Origin: JAKAXS01 sp965279065
GTDB lineage: Bacteria > Pseudomonadota > Alphaproteobacteria > Rhizobiales > Hyphomicrobiaceae
Direction of reading: 5' to 3'
Length of the DNA: 64,000 bases
Assembly: GCA_965279065.1 (NCBI GenBank)
Contig: OZ257134.1
Span: 2,108,001-2,172,000, forward strand
The notes under the pieces are model-generated. The model had not been told where the DNA came from. It worked only from the letters and a program-made list of their open reading frames with translations, and searched no databases. The first letter of the stretch is position 1. Every line of letters starts with the position of its first letter. A program made the translations under genes and the position numbers. Below, one piece after another: positions 25,755-35,530 of this stretch.

Positions 25755-25797
25755 TTCGGCTCGTCAAGCCGGAGGCTTGACGCAGACGTGCGCGCAG
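25755..25797. repeat. Second copy of the 43-bp REP-like repeat
   Basis: It begins two bases after the GIY-YIG stop codon and matches 25415-25457 at 41 of 43 positions. It includes the palindrome TCAAGCC-GGA-GGCTTGA. The enclosing 19-bp arms of the first copy are missing here, so it is a partial element. Confidence 0.8.
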
Positions 25798-25798
25798 C

Positions 25799-25987
25799 TC
25801 ATGCCACCTTGCGCGGCAGCGGCGCCAGCTTCACGCTATCGACGTCGCGCCGCAGCTGTTCCAGTTCGTATTCGACGCTGGCCAGCATGGCTTCCGTGGT
25901 GGCCTGCCCAGCGCGCATATGGTCGACCCCGCCATTCAAACGCGCGAACAAGCCGACGATGCGCTCGAAGTCTTCATCGAGTGGCAT
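25799..25987 (-). CDS. Short conserved-looking coiled protein of unknown function
   Basis: The 62-residue protein is a single amphipathic helix-rich chain (FERIVGLFARLNGGVDHM ... MLASVEYELEQLRRDV), probably a coiled coil. AGGAGA sits seven bases before the ATG, which supports translation. Its stop abuts the second REP-like repeat. I do not recognise a family. Confidence 0.55.
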   Translation of the reverse strand: MPLDEDFERIVGLFARLNGGVDHMRAGQATTEAMLASVEYELEQLRRDVDSVKLAPLPRKVA

Positions 25988-26096
25988 CGCAATCTCCTAA
26001 TCAAGGAGACCAACGCGTATCGTGAGTCGACGCGTCAATTAGGGCACACTTGGAGCATATGCTGTGGAGAACAGCCGGCCATCCCTGACCGCAGGC

Positions 26097-27287
26097 TTAG
26101 CCCTCGGCCGTTCTGGCGTCCGCGCCAGTGCTGCCGTACATCGTCTGCATCGGCTCGTCATCGAGGATGCATTCGTCGTACTTGCCATAGCCGTTGAAGT
26201 CGCCGGAGATGGCGCGACCGTAGGCTCCCACATTGCCGATTTCGATGTAATCACCCTCCCGGACCGCCGACGGCAGCAGGAACGGCCCCTTCATGCGATC
26301 GATTGAGTCGCACGTCGGTCCCCACAGCTCGAACGGTGCCAGTTGTTCGCCCGGCTGCAGCTCGCGCGAAACGAGCTGCGCCGGATAGATCCAGTTCAGA
26401 TGCGCGGCGTCGAACAGCACGCCATAGCCGCCGTCATTGATGTAGAGGCCGTTGTCGCGCCGCGCGTCGACCCGCACGATGACACTCTCCGCCTCGGCCA
26501 CGAGCGCGCGGCCCGGCTCGCACATCAGGCGCACGTCATTACGCACCGGAAGCTCCTCGACACCCTCTTTGATCACGTCCATGAACGCCGAGAGCGGCGC
26601 CGGCGTATTGTCCGGATAGATCGAGGGAAAACCGCCGCCCACATCGATGCGATCGACGACCACGCCCGCGCGCACGATGAGGTTGTGCACCTCAGTCAGC
26701 GCGTGCGCATAGGCATCCGGCGTCACCGTTTGCGAGCCGACGTGGAACGTGATGCCGAGTTCGCTGGCAGCCTGCCGCACTTTGACCAGCAGCTCTGCCG
26801 CCTTCTCGCCCGCGACGCCGAACTTGCGCTCCAGCGGAATGCGGCTGTTGATCGCCGGCACGGCCACGCGCACGAACAGCACGAGGTCGCGAGCGATGCC
26901 ATTCGGTCCGCTTGTCTCTTCCATGATCTTGCGAAGCTCATCCTCGCTGTCGAGCGAGAAGCTCTTCACGTTGTACTCGTGATAGGCGCGGCGGATCGAC
27001 GACCGCGACTTCACCGGGTGCATGAAGTGCAGATGCGCGCCCGGAATGGTGTGCGCGTCCTCAAGCTCCGGCACCGAGGCCACGTCGAAATGCCGGATCC
27101 CCGCGCCGAACAGCGCGCCGATCATGAACACCGAGCTGTTGGCCTTGTAGGCGTACGCCACGTCACCAGGGAAGTTCTCCAGGAACCAGCGAGCCGCCCG
27201 GCCGGCAGCATGCGGGCGCGACGCCAGAACCGGACGATCCGGCTTCAGCTTGGCAACCAACTCGGCAGCGGAAGCGAACTTTTCCAT
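26097..27287 (-). CDS. Ornithine/diaminopimelate-decarboxylase-fold PLP enzyme (ODC-like)
   Basis: The protein is 396 residues from ATG 27287. It has an alanine-racemase-type barrel with PLP lysine in AYAYKANSS (Lys about 48), a glycine-rich phosphate loop IDVGGGFP, the CEPGR motif, and the catalytic Cys-Asp in GPTCDSIDRM. The total length and CDS motif fit eukaryotic-type ornithine (or lysine) decarboxylases, which make putrescine or cadaverine from the amino acid, rather than LysA. It is monocistronic as far as can be seen. Confidence 0.87.
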   Translation of the reverse strand: MEKFASAAELVAKLKPDRPVLASRPHAAGRAARWFLENFPGDVAYAYKANSSVFMIGALFGAGIRHFDVASVPELEDAHTIPGAHLHFMHPVKSRSSIRRAYHEYNVKSFSLDSEDELRKIMEETSGPNGIARDLVLFVRVAVPAINSRIPLERKFGVAGEKAAELLVKVRQAASELGITFHVGSQTVTPDAYAHALTEVHNLIVRAGVVVDRIDVGGGFPSIYPDNTPAPLSAFMDVIKEGVEELPVRNDVRLMCEPGRALVAEAESVIVRVDARRDNGLYINDGGYGVLFDAAHLNWIYPAQLVSRELQPGEQLAPFELWGPTCDSIDRMKGPFLLPSAVREGDYIEIGNVGAYGRAISGDFNGYGKYDECILDDEPMQTMYGSTGADARTAEG

Positions 27288-27520
27288 GACATGCGATCCC
27301 CACTCTTGACGAATGGGGCCTCCACCAGAAGGGCTGAACCCAAAAGGCGCTCTAAACCAGCAGAGATCGCCGTGCGAGCGATGCATTTAGGGCTAAGGGC
27401 AGGTCGTGTAAAGGGTAAGGAATCAATGCCACCCGCAGCGTTAACCTAGGCTGGGTTTGTGACAGTGGGGCGGTGGGAAGTGGCCAACGGGCAGTGGATC
27501 ACGTAGCCCACTCCGAAAAC

Positions 27521-27576
27521 CCACTGCCCACTGCCCACTGCCCACTGCCCACTGCCCTCTGCCCACTGCCCCTTGC
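27521..27576. repeat. Heptanucleotide tandem repeat (CCACTGC)n
   Basis: Eight consecutive 7-base units, six exact CCACTGC plus CCTCTGC and CCCTTGC variants, lie about 70 bases before the SIMPL gene. A copy of the complementary core GGGCAGTGG at 27489-27497 could pair with them in a hairpin. Copy number of such repeats usually varies between strains by slippage. Confidence 0.9.
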
Positions 27577-27643
27577 CCTCTTCTGCCGCTTTTTCGGCGC
27601 GATACCCGGGCAAGACGGTCCTCCGAATAATTCGAGGATCAGA

Positions 27644-28366
27644 ATGACCCGTTATCATCGTTGCTCAGCGCTCCTTGCCGCCGCCGCTCTCGCCGTGTCA
27701 CTCGGCGTCACAACAGTGCAGGCTCAGACCCAACCGGACAGTCCAATGCAGAAGAACATCACGGTCTCGGCCACTGGCACCGTCGACGCTACGCCCGACA
27801 TCGCCCGCATCCAGACTGGCGTGATCACGGAGTCCGAGACTGCCGCCCAGGCGCTGTCCGGCAATTCCCAGGCCATGGCCAAGCTGATCGCTGGGTTGAA
27901 GGAAAGCGCCATCGACGCCAAGGACATCCAGACCTCGTCCTTCCGCGTCGAGCCGCGCTACACCAACCCGCGCGACGGCCAGGCGCCCGAGATCAACGGC
28001 TATCGCGTCGTCAACGAGGTGCACGTCGTCGTCCGCGATATCACCAAGCTCGGCTCGATCCTCGACGCCCTCGTCAAGCTCGGCGCCAACCAGATGAACG
28101 GACTGTCGTTCAACGTCAGCAAAGCCGAAACCCTGAAGGACGACGCTCGCAAGCAGGCGATCGAAAACGCCCTGCGCCGTGCCAAGCTGTTGGCCTCGGC
28201 CGCCGGTGCCGAAGTCGGCGACGTGATCGCCATCTCGGAAGACGTCGTCCACGGCGGCCCCCGCCCCTACGCGATGGCCCGCGCCGCCAAGGCCGATATG
28301 GTCCCAATCGAAGGCGGCTCCGAAACCCTTGAGGCCCGCGTGACCGTCACCTGGGCGTTGAAGTAA
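27644..28366 (+). CDS. SIMPL-domain (DUF541) periplasmic protein
   Basis: The 240-residue protein starts at ATG 27644 with GAGGA upstream. Signal peptide about 1-27 (TVQA-QT). The SIMPL domain shows ITVSATGTVDATPDIA, QTSSFRVEPRY, GYRVVNEVHVVVRDITKLGSILD, and the C-terminal LEARVTVTWALK strand. The family includes the 26-kDa periplasmic immunogenic protein of Brucella and YggE of E. coli; its function is unclear, with a proposed oxidative-stress link. The promoter region contains the heptamer repeat. Confidence 0.9.
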   Translation: MTRYHRCSALLAAAALAVSLGVTTVQAQTQPDSPMQKNITVSATGTVDATPDIARIQTGVITESETAAQALSGNSQAMAKLIAGLKESAIDAKDIQTSSFRVEPRYTNPRDGQAPEINGYRVVNEVHVVVRDITKLGSILDALVKLGANQMNGLSFNVSKAETLKDDARKQAIENALRRAKLLASAAGAEVGDVIAISEDVVHGGPRPYAMARAAKADMVPIEGGSETLEARVTVTWALK

Positions 28367-28391
28367 GGCAGAGCACTCACCACCCCCACAA

Positions 28392-28523
28392 CGTCATCCC
28401 CGGGCTCGTCCCGGGGATCCCGCCATCAGGCCGTGCGGCGGTCTCAAACAAGGCGGAACAGCTCCGCCTCCACCTGCCCGACGAGCGGACAGCGGGATGC
28501 CCGGAACAAGTCCGGGCATGACG
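28392..28523. repeat. REP-like palindromic intergenic element
   Basis: Bounded by inverted CGTCAT and ATGACG ends, with strong internal palindromes CCCCGGGCTCGTCCCGGGG (28398-28416) and CCCGGAACAAGTCCGGG (near 28500-28516). The phrase GGGC-TCGTCCCGGG resembles intergenic repeats common in Hyphomicrobiales genomes. It lies between convergent genes and may also act as a bidirectional transcription stop. Confidence 0.75.
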
Positions 28524-28588
28524 GCTAAAGGATTGTGGTGCGTCGAAAGTAATGGCGCAAACGAGTACCTGCTTGGCCTGCGCCCCAT

Positions 28589-29491
28589 TTAAACCAGCGA
28601 CACGATTTCTACATTCGCGGCGAGCGTGGCAGCACCTGGCTGCACGGACCAGTCAGCAAAGTTGCGCATCTCCCCGGTGGAGCGCAGGCGCCGCAGGCGG
28701 TCGAGATCGACTGTTCCAGACACCCACTGCGCCGCGTTGAGTGTGCCTTCCGCGATCACGCCCGTATCGGACACATCATGCTCCGACGGCACGAAGATCC
28801 CCGCCGCGCCAGAATTGTGATCCACGGCCGGCGACCACAGCGCATCCCCCACGGTCGGGCTCTGCACGGTCGCCACCGTATTCTCCAGCGCCCGCGCCAT
28901 CGCCCCAGTCCGCACGCGATGGAAGCCCGACACGCGCTCCGTGCATGACGGCACGAGAATGACCTCTGCCCCTGCCTCCGCCAGCGCACGTGAGAGCAAC
29001 GGGAACTCGCTGTCGTAGCAGATCGTCACCGCCAGCTTGCCGATCGCCGTCTCGAACACCCGCAGCGGGCCGCCGGGAGACACGCCCCAGTCACGCTCGA
29101 ACGGCGTCATGATGACCTTTTCCTGCTCGCCGACGACGCCCGACGGCGTAACCAGCTGCGCCGCATTGACGAAGCGTCCGTCGTCCAGCCGCTTGGGTCC
29201 GCTGCCCACGAGAATGTGCACCCGATGCTTGCGCGCCAGCTCCGCGTGCAGCGCCACCCGCTCCCCGGTCAGGCGCGCCACCTCACTCAGCGTCTCGTCG
29301 AGATCGGCATAGACGTTCTCGCCCAGCGCCGCCGCCTGCTCGATGGCGGCATACTCGGGAAATACCAAGAGCTGTGCTCCGGTCGCGGCCCCATCCGCCA
29401 CCCACTTGGCAATCTTGTCCTGCCACTCCGCCAGTGTTGCCGGCTGGCCGATGGGATACTGCGCGGCGGCGATGGCAAGTTTGCCGGTCAT
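28589..29491 (-). CDS. Carbon-nitrogen hydrolase (nitrilase superfamily)
   Basis: The 301-residue protein has the complete Glu-Lys-Cys triad: Glu about 46 (LLVFPEYA), Lys about 125 (EQEKVIMTP), Cys about 158 (VTICYDSEFP). It hydrolyses an amide or nitrile; the substrate is unknown. The ATG at 29491 overlaps the upstream GNAT gene by ATGA, so acetyltransferase and amidase are co-translated. This GNAT-amidohydrolase pairing is known in fused form in other bacteria. Confidence 0.87.
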   Translation of the reverse strand: MTGKLAIAAAQYPIGQPATLAEWQDKIAKWVADGAATGAQLLVFPEYAAIEQAAALGENVYADLDETLSEVARLTGERVALHAELARKHRVHILVGSGPKRLDDGRFVNAAQLVTPSGVVGEQEKVIMTPFERDWGVSPGGPLRVFETAIGKLAVTICYDSEFPLLSRALAEAGAEVILVPSCTERVSGFHRVRTGAMARALENTVATVQSPTVGDALWSPAVDHNSGAAGIFVPSEHDVSDTGVIAEGTLNAAQWVSGTVDLDRLRRLRSTGEMRNFADWSVQPGAATLAANVEIVSLV

Positions 29492-30087
29492 GCGGGTGCG
29501 AGCTTCTTCATCCAGAACTGCATTTTCTTGTCCGTCTCGTCGTCCCGATCGACGTCCTTCCACGGGTACGTGGCCAGGATGCCGTCCACAGGCGCATAGC
29601 CGAGCTTGCCCCAGAAGCGGTCGAGCGGAATGTAGTCGATGGGCTTCAGCGGATGATCGTCCGGGCGCACGACCCGGCAGAACGTTGAATGCGTGAAGCC
29701 GCCGAGACGATGCGCCTGCGCCTCACGATGCGCAAAGAACTCCTTGCCGACACCGTGCCCGCGGTGACTCTTCAACAGCACGCTCTCGCCGCAGTAGAAG
29801 ATCTTCGAGATGTCGTAGCCCGCCGCCTTGAACGGCTCGCCGAACTCGTCGGCATGCTCGATCATCGGCGCGCCAGTCGATGCCCCGACGATCTGATCGC
29901 CGTCTCGCGCCAGCACGCACACCGCGCCCGGTGCCGCCGCGAACTTGGCGAGATACTCTTCCTCGTAGTCCAGCGTGCCGTCGTAGAGATACGGCCAGTC
30001 GCGGAACACGATGATGCGCAGGCGCGCCAACTCTGGCATGACCGCCTTGAGATCGGCTCCCGTGACCGAGCGAACGTCGAGTGCCAT
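29488..30087 (-). CDS. GNAT-family acetyltransferase
   Basis: The 199-residue protein has GNAT features: an N-terminal LRIIVFRDWPYLYDG helix, AVCVLARDGDQIVGASTG beta strands, and the acetyl-CoA loop SHRGHGVGKEFFAHREAQA (a variant of the Q/R-x-x-G-x-G/A motif) followed by FCRVVRP. A GGAGACGG ribosome site precedes the ATG. It is coupled to a carbon-nitrogen hydrolase; the two may act on the same small amine-containing compound. Confidence 0.82.
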   Translation of the reverse strand: MALDVRSVTGADLKAVMPELARLRIIVFRDWPYLYDGTLDYEEEYLAKFAAAPGAVCVLARDGDQIVGASTGAPMIEHADEFGEPFKAAGYDISKIFYCGESVLLKSHRGHGVGKEFFAHREAQAHRLGGFTHSTFCRVVRPDDHPLKPIDYIPLDRFWGKLGYAPVDGILATYPWKDVDRDDETDKKMQFWMKKLAPA

Positions 30088-30114
30088 CGCCGTCTCCCTT
30101 GCAGAGACTTGCCG

Positions 30115-30543
30115 TCAGGCCGAAACCTGCAGAATCCATTCGGTAAGATTGTAATACGTCGTCACGCGCGTGATCCGGCCGTCCTTGACGGCGAAGAACG
30201 TTCCGGCCGGCAGCACATAGGTCTGCCCCTTGGCTTCCGGAAGTCCCTCGTCGGTGTTGAGGTACTTGCCGTGCACGTTGAACTCGGCCGACGCGCGCGT
30301 GCCATCCTTCGACACCATCACGACGATGTCCTTCAACTCTTCCTTGTAGTGGTGGTCCATGCGGCCGTTGAAGGCGCGGAACTTGTCCTTGCCCTGGCGG
30401 CGCTCGCCCTGGTTCACGTCGTGGATCACGTCATCGGAGAGGAAGGCGATCATGCCTTCGCTGTTCCCCGAATTGAAGGCCGCATAGTACTCGCGGATCA
30501 GGTTGGCGGTGGCAACACGGGCAGCGGATTCGTCTTGGGCCAT
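30115..30543 (-). CDS. SnoaL/NTF2-like protein (ketosteroid-isomerase fold)
   Basis: The 142-residue protein fits the NTF2-like cone fold: LIREYYAAFNSGNSEGMIAFLSDDVIHDVNQG, then GRMDHHYKEELKDIVVMV, AEFNVHGKYL and a final VTTYYNLTEWILQ strand. Such proteins are isomerases, hydrolases or binding proteins, and no catalytic assignment is possible. It lies 27 bases upstream of the GNAT gene on the same strand and may belong to its operon. Confidence 0.78.
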   Translation of the reverse strand: MAQDESAARVATANLIREYYAAFNSGNSEGMIAFLSDDVIHDVNQGERRQGKDKFRAFNGRMDHHYKEELKDIVVMVSKDGTRASAEFNVHGKYLNTDEGLPEAKGQTYVLPAGTFFAVKDGRITRVTTYYNLTEWILQVSA

Positions 30544-30673
30544 TGGTATCTTCCCTGCAGCTGGGGTCTGGAACGGCGCTACGCGGCGCGATTGCGGGCC
30601 TAATAGCAGGTTGGGACCGGGCCGGAAATGCCCGTAAGCGCCGCAAAGCGCGACAAAGGGCGCTTCCGGCCGC

Positions 30674-31111
30674 CTACAGCCCCGCCTGAGCCGGTCCGCC
30701 AAGACAATGCAGGTGCACCTTGCGTCGGTGTGGCGCCGAGCGGTGCTCGAAGAGGTAAATGCCCTGCCACGTGCCCAGCGCCATCCGGCCCTGCGATATC
30801 GGAATCGACAGGCTGGTCGCCATCAGAGCCGATTTGACGTGTGCCGGCATGTCGTCCGGCCCTTCGGCGGTGTGCACGTAGAGCGGATCGCCCTCCGGCA
30901 CGAGTCTGCGGAAGAAGGCGATCAGATCGCGCTGCACGTCCGGGTCGGCATTCTCCTGGATGATCAGCGACGCCGACGTATGGCACACGAAAATGGTCAA
31001 CAGCCCGGTTTCAATCCTGCCGGCGCGCACGAAGTCAGCCGCTTCCCGCGTAAACTCGACCAACCCCTGCCCGTGCGTGTTAATCGTGATTTCGGCCTGG
31101 GCCTGGTGCAT
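30674..31111 (-). CDS. YjbQ/UPF0047 family protein (secondary thiamine-phosphate synthase-like)
   Basis: The 145-residue protein contains the family hallmarks FVCHTSASLIIQENADPDVQRDL, DDMPAHVKSALMATSLSIPI and GRMALGTWQGIYLFEHR. The conserved histidines and Glu form the metal site. The E. coli homologue YjbQ has weak thiamine-phosphate synthase activity in vivo; the true role is unsettled. It is divergent from the GreB-like gene. Confidence 0.9.
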   Translation of the reverse strand: MHQAQAEITINTHGQGLVEFTREAADFVRAGRIETGLLTIFVCHTSASLIIQENADPDVQRDLIAFFRRLVPEGDPLYVHTAEGPDDMPAHVKSALMATSLSIPISQGRMALGTWQGIYLFEHRSAPHRRKVHLHCLGGPAQAGL

Positions 31112-31204
31112 GCGTCCTCGCTTGGGTCACGCTGTCGGGCGCACTATATCCAAGCGCTGCAAGCCGGTCTCGCTTGCCACGTCTCACCGGAGTGCCGTTG
31201 AATT

Positions 31205-31663
31205 ATGAGCCGAGCCTTCGTCAAAGAGTCCGACAGCGTCGAAGAACTGCCTGATCGCCTGATCTCGCCGCATGCCAACCGCGTGACCGCCGAGGGCCTT
31301 GCGCTGATAGAAGCCGAGGTTTCCCGCTTGTCGCACGAGTATGCGCAGGCCCAGTCAGCGGCCGATCGCGACAAACTCGCCGCAACCGCGCGTGACCTGC
31401 GCTACTGGACGGCACGGCGCGCGTCGGCGGAAGTCGTGACACCCCCAGCGGCATCTGCCGACGTGCACTTTGGCTCGCTCGTCACTCTCGCCCGCTCCGA
31501 CGGCCGCAGGCAGACGTACCGCATCGTCGGCGAAGACGAGGCCGATCCGGCCAAGGGCACGTTGTCCTGGGTCTCGCCTTTGGCGCGCCAGCTGCAGGGC
31601 AAACATGTCGGCGAGGAAGTCACCGCCGGCGCCTTCACGTTCACGATCGAGGCGATCGACTGA
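31205..31663 (+). CDS. GreA/GreB-family transcription elongation factor-like protein
   Basis: The 152-residue protein starts MSRAFVKESD, the GreB N-terminal signature, has NRVTAEGLALIEAEV and RDLRYWTARRASAEVV, then a C-terminal FKBP-like domain (FGSLVTLARSDGRRQTYRIVGEDEADP ... WVSPLARQLQGKHVGEEV). The coiled coil is shorter than in true GreB and lacks the GDLSENxEY tip whose acidic residues act in RNA cleavage, so it may regulate polymerase without full cleavage activity. The last 23 bases overlap the convergent gene. Confidence 0.85.
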   Translation: MSRAFVKESDSVEELPDRLISPHANRVTAEGLALIEAEVSRLSHEYAQAQSAADRDKLAATARDLRYWTARRASAEVVTPPAASADVHFGSLVTLARSDGRRQTYRIVGEDEADPAKGTLSWVSPLARQLQGKHVGEEVTAGAFTFTIEAID

Positions 31664-32231
31664 GCAGCAGCGGCGCCACGATGGTCAGGCACGCCTCGAA
31701 CGCAGCCAAGTCGGAGATATCCATCCCACCCTCCGCGCTGCGCACCGGTTCGGCGCCCGTCTCGCGCAGCGCGATATCGACCATCAAATTCTCGGCCAGC
31801 CCGAAATCCTCAATATGCATGCCTACGCGATCGCCATCGCGCCAACCTGAAGCATCGCGCCGGAAGCGCACGACACGGCCGCGATAGTCCTCGCCACCGG
31901 TCGTATAGCCGAATACCGGCCGACCCAAAGCCCGCATGAAACCGACCTCGAACGCCGTCCCGCAATCCATCGACACCCCGCGAAACGGCGTCAGGTTGGC
32001 GATGAGCGCATCGGCCGAGCGCATCAGAGATTCGTTGGCCAGGGCGATAGCGCGTGCCTGATCGACAGGCGCGAGCCCCGTGACGTCCAGTTCCTGGTCC
32101 AATGGAAATACCCCGGACAGGCCCGCCGCATCGCACAGTGCCACCTTCGACGCGCCGATCTCGCGCGCGTTCGGAAGGAAGACTTCCGGTCCGGCTAGAT
32201 AGACACGCGGCCACCCCGCTACGCTGCTCAT
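31641..32231 (-). CDS. Nucleoside 2-deoxyribosyltransferase-like protein
   Basis: The 196-residue protein has RVYLAGPEVFLPNA, IALANESLMRSADALIANLTPFRG and MDCGTAFEVGFMRALGRPVFGYT, the hallmark motifs of the nucleoside 2-deoxyribosyltransferase family, including the catalytic Glu in TAFEVG. Members exchange bases between deoxynucleosides in salvage or act as 5-hydroxymethyl-dUMP hydrolases. It is single and convergent with the GreB-like gene. Confidence 0.85.
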   Translation of the reverse strand: MSSVAGWPRVYLAGPEVFLPNAREIGASKVALCDAAGLSGVFPLDQELDVTGLAPVDQARAIALANESLMRSADALIANLTPFRGVSMDCGTAFEVGFMRALGRPVFGYTTGGEDYRGRVVRFRRDASGWRDGDRVGMHIEDFGLAENLMVDIALRETGAEPVRSAEGGMDISDLAAFEACLTIVAPLLLSRSPRS

Positions 32232-32395
32232 TCTGTTCGTGCTCGCCTGCCAGGATTGCTGCGCGAATATTGCGCGACAGCGTTTCGCGCACGCAACCCC
32301 GCACAGAAAAGCCATTTAACAACACGCAGGTGGCTCCGGACGCGGCGCGAATCATGAGACCTTCTGACGCAAATCACAATGCTCGGGGGTATGCC

Positions 32396-32680
32396 ATGCG
32401 CCACTATTCGATTCTGTTCGCTGCACTTGCCACCATCGCGTCCGCCACCGCGGCCTTGGCTGTCAGCCCACTCGTGAAGCAAATGTGCCGCGACGACTAC
32501 TTCGAGCATTGCTCGATGCACGAGGTCGGCTCCCCCGGCTTGCGCAAGTGTATGCGCGCCGTCGGTCCGCGCCTCTCAAAGGGCTGCATTCATGCGCTGA
32601 AGGTTTCCGGCGAGGTCGGCAAGAAAGACGTCGAACGCGTCGCCAAGCGCGAGAAGAAGCTCAAACGCCGCCGCGGGTAA
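32396..32680 (+). CDS. Small secreted cysteine-rich protein
   Basis: The 94-residue protein has a signal peptide (1-22) and a motif CRDDYFEHCSMHEVGS-x-CMRAVGPRLSKGC with four cysteines, resembling GLG1-type cysteine-rich repeats common in Hyphomicrobiales. It ends in a very basic Lys/Arg tail. Its function is unknown. A terminator follows directly. Confidence 0.72.
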   Translation: MRHYSILFAALATIASATAALAVSPLVKQMCRDDYFEHCSMHEVGSPGLRKCMRAVGPRLSKGCIHALKVSGEVGKKDVERVAKREKKLKRRRG

Positions 32681-32704
32681 CGGCTGTCGGCAAGTCGAAA
32701 TGTA

Positions 32705-32735
32705 AAGCCGCCGTGGTTCCGCCCGGCGGCTTTCT
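32705..32735 (+). terminator. Rho-independent terminator after the cysteine-rich protein gene
   Basis: Stem AAGCCGCCG / CGGCGGCTT with a ten-base loop TGGTTCCGCC is followed by TTCTTC. It sits 25 bases after the stop codon and between convergent genes. Confidence 0.75.
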
Positions 32736-32759
32736 TCGATCAAGGACTGGATCGATAGC

Positions 32760-33371
32760 CTACTTCAAGGGCCGCGGGCTATCGTACCGGCCACCGGCCC
32801 AAGAGTCGTTCTGTGCCTCTTTAGCGAGCCTCTGCAGCCGCCGCAAATCCTCGTCGATCCGCGTTTTCGTGATGATCCTTGCAGGCAAGGCCCGGACCCA
32901 ATCGATCTCATATTGATCCGGTACGAACGGATCGATCACCCCCCGATAGGCAACCCTCCAGAGCGAACCCGGGCCCTGGCGCCGCCGATCGTACGCCCAA
33001 TAGTCAGGGAACTGCCGCTCGCCGGGGTGATAGTAGCCCTTCTGGTAGAATCCCGGACCGAACACTGTTCCACGCCGGTTGCCGCGGCCGTCCTGCCAGT
33101 AGTCCGTCCGCCCATAGGGGTCGCCATCGACGTACTGCGCCTCCGAATAGGCTTCCGTGGCATCGTCCGGCGGACCGGGAAACCCACCCGGCGCCGCGAA
33201 ACCCTTGTCGCCGTACCCGGCAGATGGACCATCCGGTGGTCCCGCGAACGCATCCGCAGGCCCCGCTGGCATCGGCTCACCGTCGTAAACGTCGCCACCC
33301 GCGTAAGCCGCCCCGGCGCCCACCGTCAAAGCAATGGCGCACAGGACAGCCGCCCGACCCGCATAGATCAT
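32760..33371 (-). CDS. Exported Pro/Gly/Tyr-rich protein of unknown function
   Basis: The 203-residue protein has a signal peptide (about 1-24, AAYA-GG), then a low-complexity region rich in Gly, Pro, Asp and Tyr (25-120) and a more ordered C-terminus (WRVAYRGVIDPFVPDQYEIDWVRALPARIITKTRIDEDLRRLQRLAKEA). I do not recognise a family. It lies downstream of rpoD on the same strand but after the rpoD terminator, so it is probably expressed separately. Confidence 0.68.
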   Translation of the reverse strand: MIYAGRAAVLCAIALTVGAGAAYAGGDVYDGEPMPAGPADAFAGPPDGPSAGYGDKGFAAPGGFPGPPDDATEAYSEAQYVDGDPYGRTDYWQDGRGNRRGTVFGPGFYQKGYYHPGERQFPDYWAYDRRRQGPGSLWRVAYRGVIDPFVPDQYEIDWVRALPARIITKTRIDEDLRRLQRLAKEAQNDSWAGGRYDSPRPLK

Positions 33372-33430
33372 CTCACGCGCTCCGATTGTCAGGGCGCAAG
33401 GCTACCGGCCGGAGCTTGTGTCGGGCTGAA

Positions 33431-33458
33431 ATGAAAAGGCCGCGCAGGGCGCGGCCTT
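33431..33458 (-). terminator. Rho-independent terminator of rpoD
   Basis: Read on the minus strand, a 10-bp stem AAGGCCGCGC / GCGCGGCCTT with a three-base loop is followed by TTCATTT. It starts seven bases after the rpoD stop. Confidence 0.85.
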
Positions 33459-33464
33459 GGAAGA

Positions 33465-35453
<1,989 letters not shown>

Positions 35454-35530
35454 CTTGCCTACCGTCAAAATCAATCCAAGGGCTGCCCGATTGCCTAGCC
35501 CAAACCCCAATCGCCTTCCACCGTGTGCCT

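Noticed and set aside
25323..25797. Integrative element using tRNA-Val as attachment site
   Set aside because: No integrase or duplicated tRNA 3' end was found; the repeats are REP-like rather than att-like.
27521..27576. CRISPR-like repeat
   Set aside because: Units are 7 bases with no spacers and there are no cas genes; it is a simple tandem repeat.
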